64,000 bases of DNA, taken from positions 1-64,000 of the forward strand of contig NZ_JABVCF010000017.1 of NCBI RefSeq assembly GCF_014595955.1, in the 5' to 3' direction. Shown here piece by piece: positions 62,887 to 64,000 of this stretch (positions are counted from its first letter, which is position 1; each line of letters starts with the position of its first letter). A program made the position numbers and the translations under genes. Origin of the DNA: Pseudaminobacter soli (ex Zhang et al. 2022) (lineage in GTDB: Bacteria > Pseudomonadota > Alphaproteobacteria > Rhizobiales > Rhizobiaceae). The notes under the pieces are model-generated. The model was not told the origin of the DNA and did no database searches. It worked only from the letters and a program-made list of their open reading frames with translations.

Positions 62887-63581
62887 TGCGACAGCGCCGT
62901 GTTCATCGTGTCGAGGCGCTTGCGCCAGTCTTCCGCCTTGCGCTGGTCCTCGACCTGGGCCTGCGCCTGCTGGACCATCTGCAGTCCCTGCATGCGCAGG
63001 AGATCGGTTTGCAGGAAGGCACTTTCGGCCTGAATGCGCGCCTGGAGATCGGCGATATCCTTGGCATCGCTCGCCGAGGATATCTGCTGGCGCAACTGAT
63101 CGATCCCGTCGATACGCTTCGTGGCGGCATCGTAGATTTGCTGGCCAAGGCTCATCTGGCCGGCATTGCGGTTCTGAATGCGCGTCAGCTCCTGGGCATA
63201 GAAATCATTCGCCGAGGATTGGTAGGTCGAGTTGTCGCCGAGGATTTTCGAGGCGGCATCGCCAAACGCACCCGAGCCGTTGCCGCTGAGCAGGCTTTCT
63301 ATCGCCGCAAAGTCCTGCGGTAAGGCCTTGCGTATTTCAGGCTGGTTCAGGAGGGAGGCAACATCGGCCATGTTCGTCAGTTTGTTCAGCGATCCGAACA
63401 ATTGCTCGGCTTGCGTGATCTGTTGATTGAGCGCGTCGAGCTGTGACTTGAGCTGGGTGATGCTCTCGATGTGCTTCAAGATCGCGGTCTGATCGATCAC
63501 GGGAATCCCTTGTGCGCCGGCGCCGCTGGCCGACAGGGCAAGGATGGCGACGGCGGCCATCATCGAATTGCGCATACGCAT
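62883..63581 (-). CDS. virB5: VirB5 minor pilus protein
   Basis: 232 residues from the ATG at 63581 that overlaps the virB4 stop (TGATG). A signal peptide (MMAAVAILALSASGAGA) is followed by long helices (HIESITQLKSQLDALNQQITQAEQLF and DLQARIQAESAFLQTDLLRMQGLQMVQ), as usual for VirB5/TrbJ-type tip proteins. Confidence 0.93.
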   Translation of the reverse strand: MRMRNSMMAAVAILALSASGAGAQGIPVIDQTAILKHIESITQLKSQLDALNQQITQAEQLFGSLNKLTNMADVASLLNQPEIRKALPQDFAAIESLLSGNGSGAFGDAASKILGDNSTYQSSANDFYAQELTRIQNRNAGQMSLGQQIYDAATKRIDGIDQLRQQISSASDAKDIADLQARIQAESAFLQTDLLRMQGLQMVQQAQAQVEDQRKAEDWRKRLDTMNTALSQ

Positions 63582-64000
63582 CAGCCGGCACTCCTTTGCT
63601 GCTGGAAGAGAGGAAGCCAAGCTTCCGGGTCATCGCCGGTCTGCGCCCGTATCGTGTCTGCAAGCTCGACATTGGCAGTGCGGCCGGAGAGCACGGCGAG
63701 TTCGTCGTCGAAGCCGCCGAGATTGAGTTCGGCGACGACGCTGTTGTGGCCCTGCTTAACGATGAAGCGGCGGCTCTCATTGGAGAGCTCGCGCGCGATC
63801 AGCTCATATTCCCGTTCGGTGAGTTTGAAGCCATCGACATAGTCGACGCGACTGCCGCGCGAGTTCGGCATGAACACCTGGGTCGGGCACTGCTCGATGA
63901 TGGTGTGCGCGATCGGTGAATGGATCGCATCGCGCGGGCTTTGTGTCGCGAACAGCATGAGTCCGTTCTGCTTGCGGATGGTCTTGAGCTTGTTCTGGGC
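63581..64000 (-). CDS. virB4: VirB4 ATPase, C-terminal part (cut by the window edge)
   Basis: At least 139 residues of the C-terminus of VirB4. The blocks KTIRKQNGLMLFATQSPRDA (the motif after Walker B), PNSRGSRVDYVDGFKLTEREYELI and NSVVAELNLGGFDDELAVLSG are characteristic. The N-terminal part and the Walker motifs lie beyond position 64000. VirB4 energises pilus assembly and substrate transfer. Confidence 0.95.
   Translation of the reverse strand, partial: AQNKLKTIRKQNGLMLFATQSPRDAIHSPIAHTIIEQCPTQVFMPNSRGSRVDYVDGFKLTEREYELIARELSNESRRFIVKQGHNSVVAELNLGGFDDELAVLSGRTANVELADTIRAQTGDDPEAWLPLFQQQRSAG

Noticed and set aside
1-64000. CRISPR arrays, rRNA and tRNA genes
   Set aside because: No regularly spaced direct repeats and no recognisable rRNA or tRNA sequence were seen while reading both strands; a dedicated search could still find a diverged tRNA.

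Overview
The window looks like an accessory replicon (a conjugative plasmid, or an integrated conjugative element) from a high-GC alphaproteobacterium of the Hyphomicrobiales, in the Rhizobium/Mesorhizobium/Chelativorans neighbourhood. The Ti-type transfer genes (traA, traC, traD, traG), the set of small families typical of rhizobial plasmids (DUF3991-Toprim, DUF1419, DUF736, DUF1173, a giant methylase-helicase) and the alphaproteobacterial copper genes all point there. I saw no rRNA, tRNA, CRISPR array or replication initiator gene. The replicon type is therefore inferred, not shown.

Positions 1-11800 hold an envelope and copper module, mostly on the minus strand: cox11, a PCuAC-like protein, two L,D-transpeptidases, a DsbA-like oxidoreductase, a parvulin isomerase, a decayed ccdA, lnt and lspA, with a LapG-like (BTLCP) protease on the plus strand. 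Fragments of a second copy (a broken BTLCP gene, a second PCuAC-like gene, and a broken lspA near 23 kb) suggest that two versions recombined or decayed. A MerR-type regulator diverges from the second PCuAC gene.

Positions 11.8-16 kb are a graveyard: a SRPBCC protein, a lipoprotein, and remnants of ISL3-like, TraB/GumN and pseudoazurin genes. A higBA-type toxin-antitoxin locus follows, with a frameshifted toxin and an antitoxin fused to an ImmA/IrrE-like protease domain. Positions 17.4-21.9 kb are a compact plus-strand copper operon: a secreted Cys/His/Met protein, multicopper oxidase, DUF411 protein, a Met/Gly-rich 45-residue membrane peptide, cytochrome c, a TlpA-like thioredoxin, a small membrane protein and SCO1. 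A broken methyltransferase, the broken lspA and a decayed ISKra4-family element with recognisable inverted repeats separate it from the plasmid backbone.

Positions 24.8-44.6 kb carry the backbone accessory set. Its likely roles are anti-restriction and plasmid establishment (DarB-like methylase-helicase, ArdC-like protein, ParB-like protein), plasmid maintenance (VapBC), and many families of unknown function. Positions 44.6-52 kb are the DNA-processing genes: traG, traD and traC face away from traA, with a Ti-like oriT between traC and traA. traA ends in two BID-like repeats. It is followed by a small helical protein and a zeta-toxin-like protein with an altered Walker A lysine. An AT-richer insert (54-57.5 kb) carries an RcgA-like membrane protein and an alpha/beta hydrolase. 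From 57.7 kb to the end, the minus strand encodes a VirB-type secretion system (virB11, 10, 9, 8, 7, 6, eexN, 5 and partial virB4). virB1-3 would lie beyond the window.

Together the genes describe a self-transmissible element that processes its own DNA (TraACDG), exports it through a VirB channel, protects it on entry, stabilises itself with toxin-antitoxin loci, and carries copper-handling and envelope-maturation cargo.
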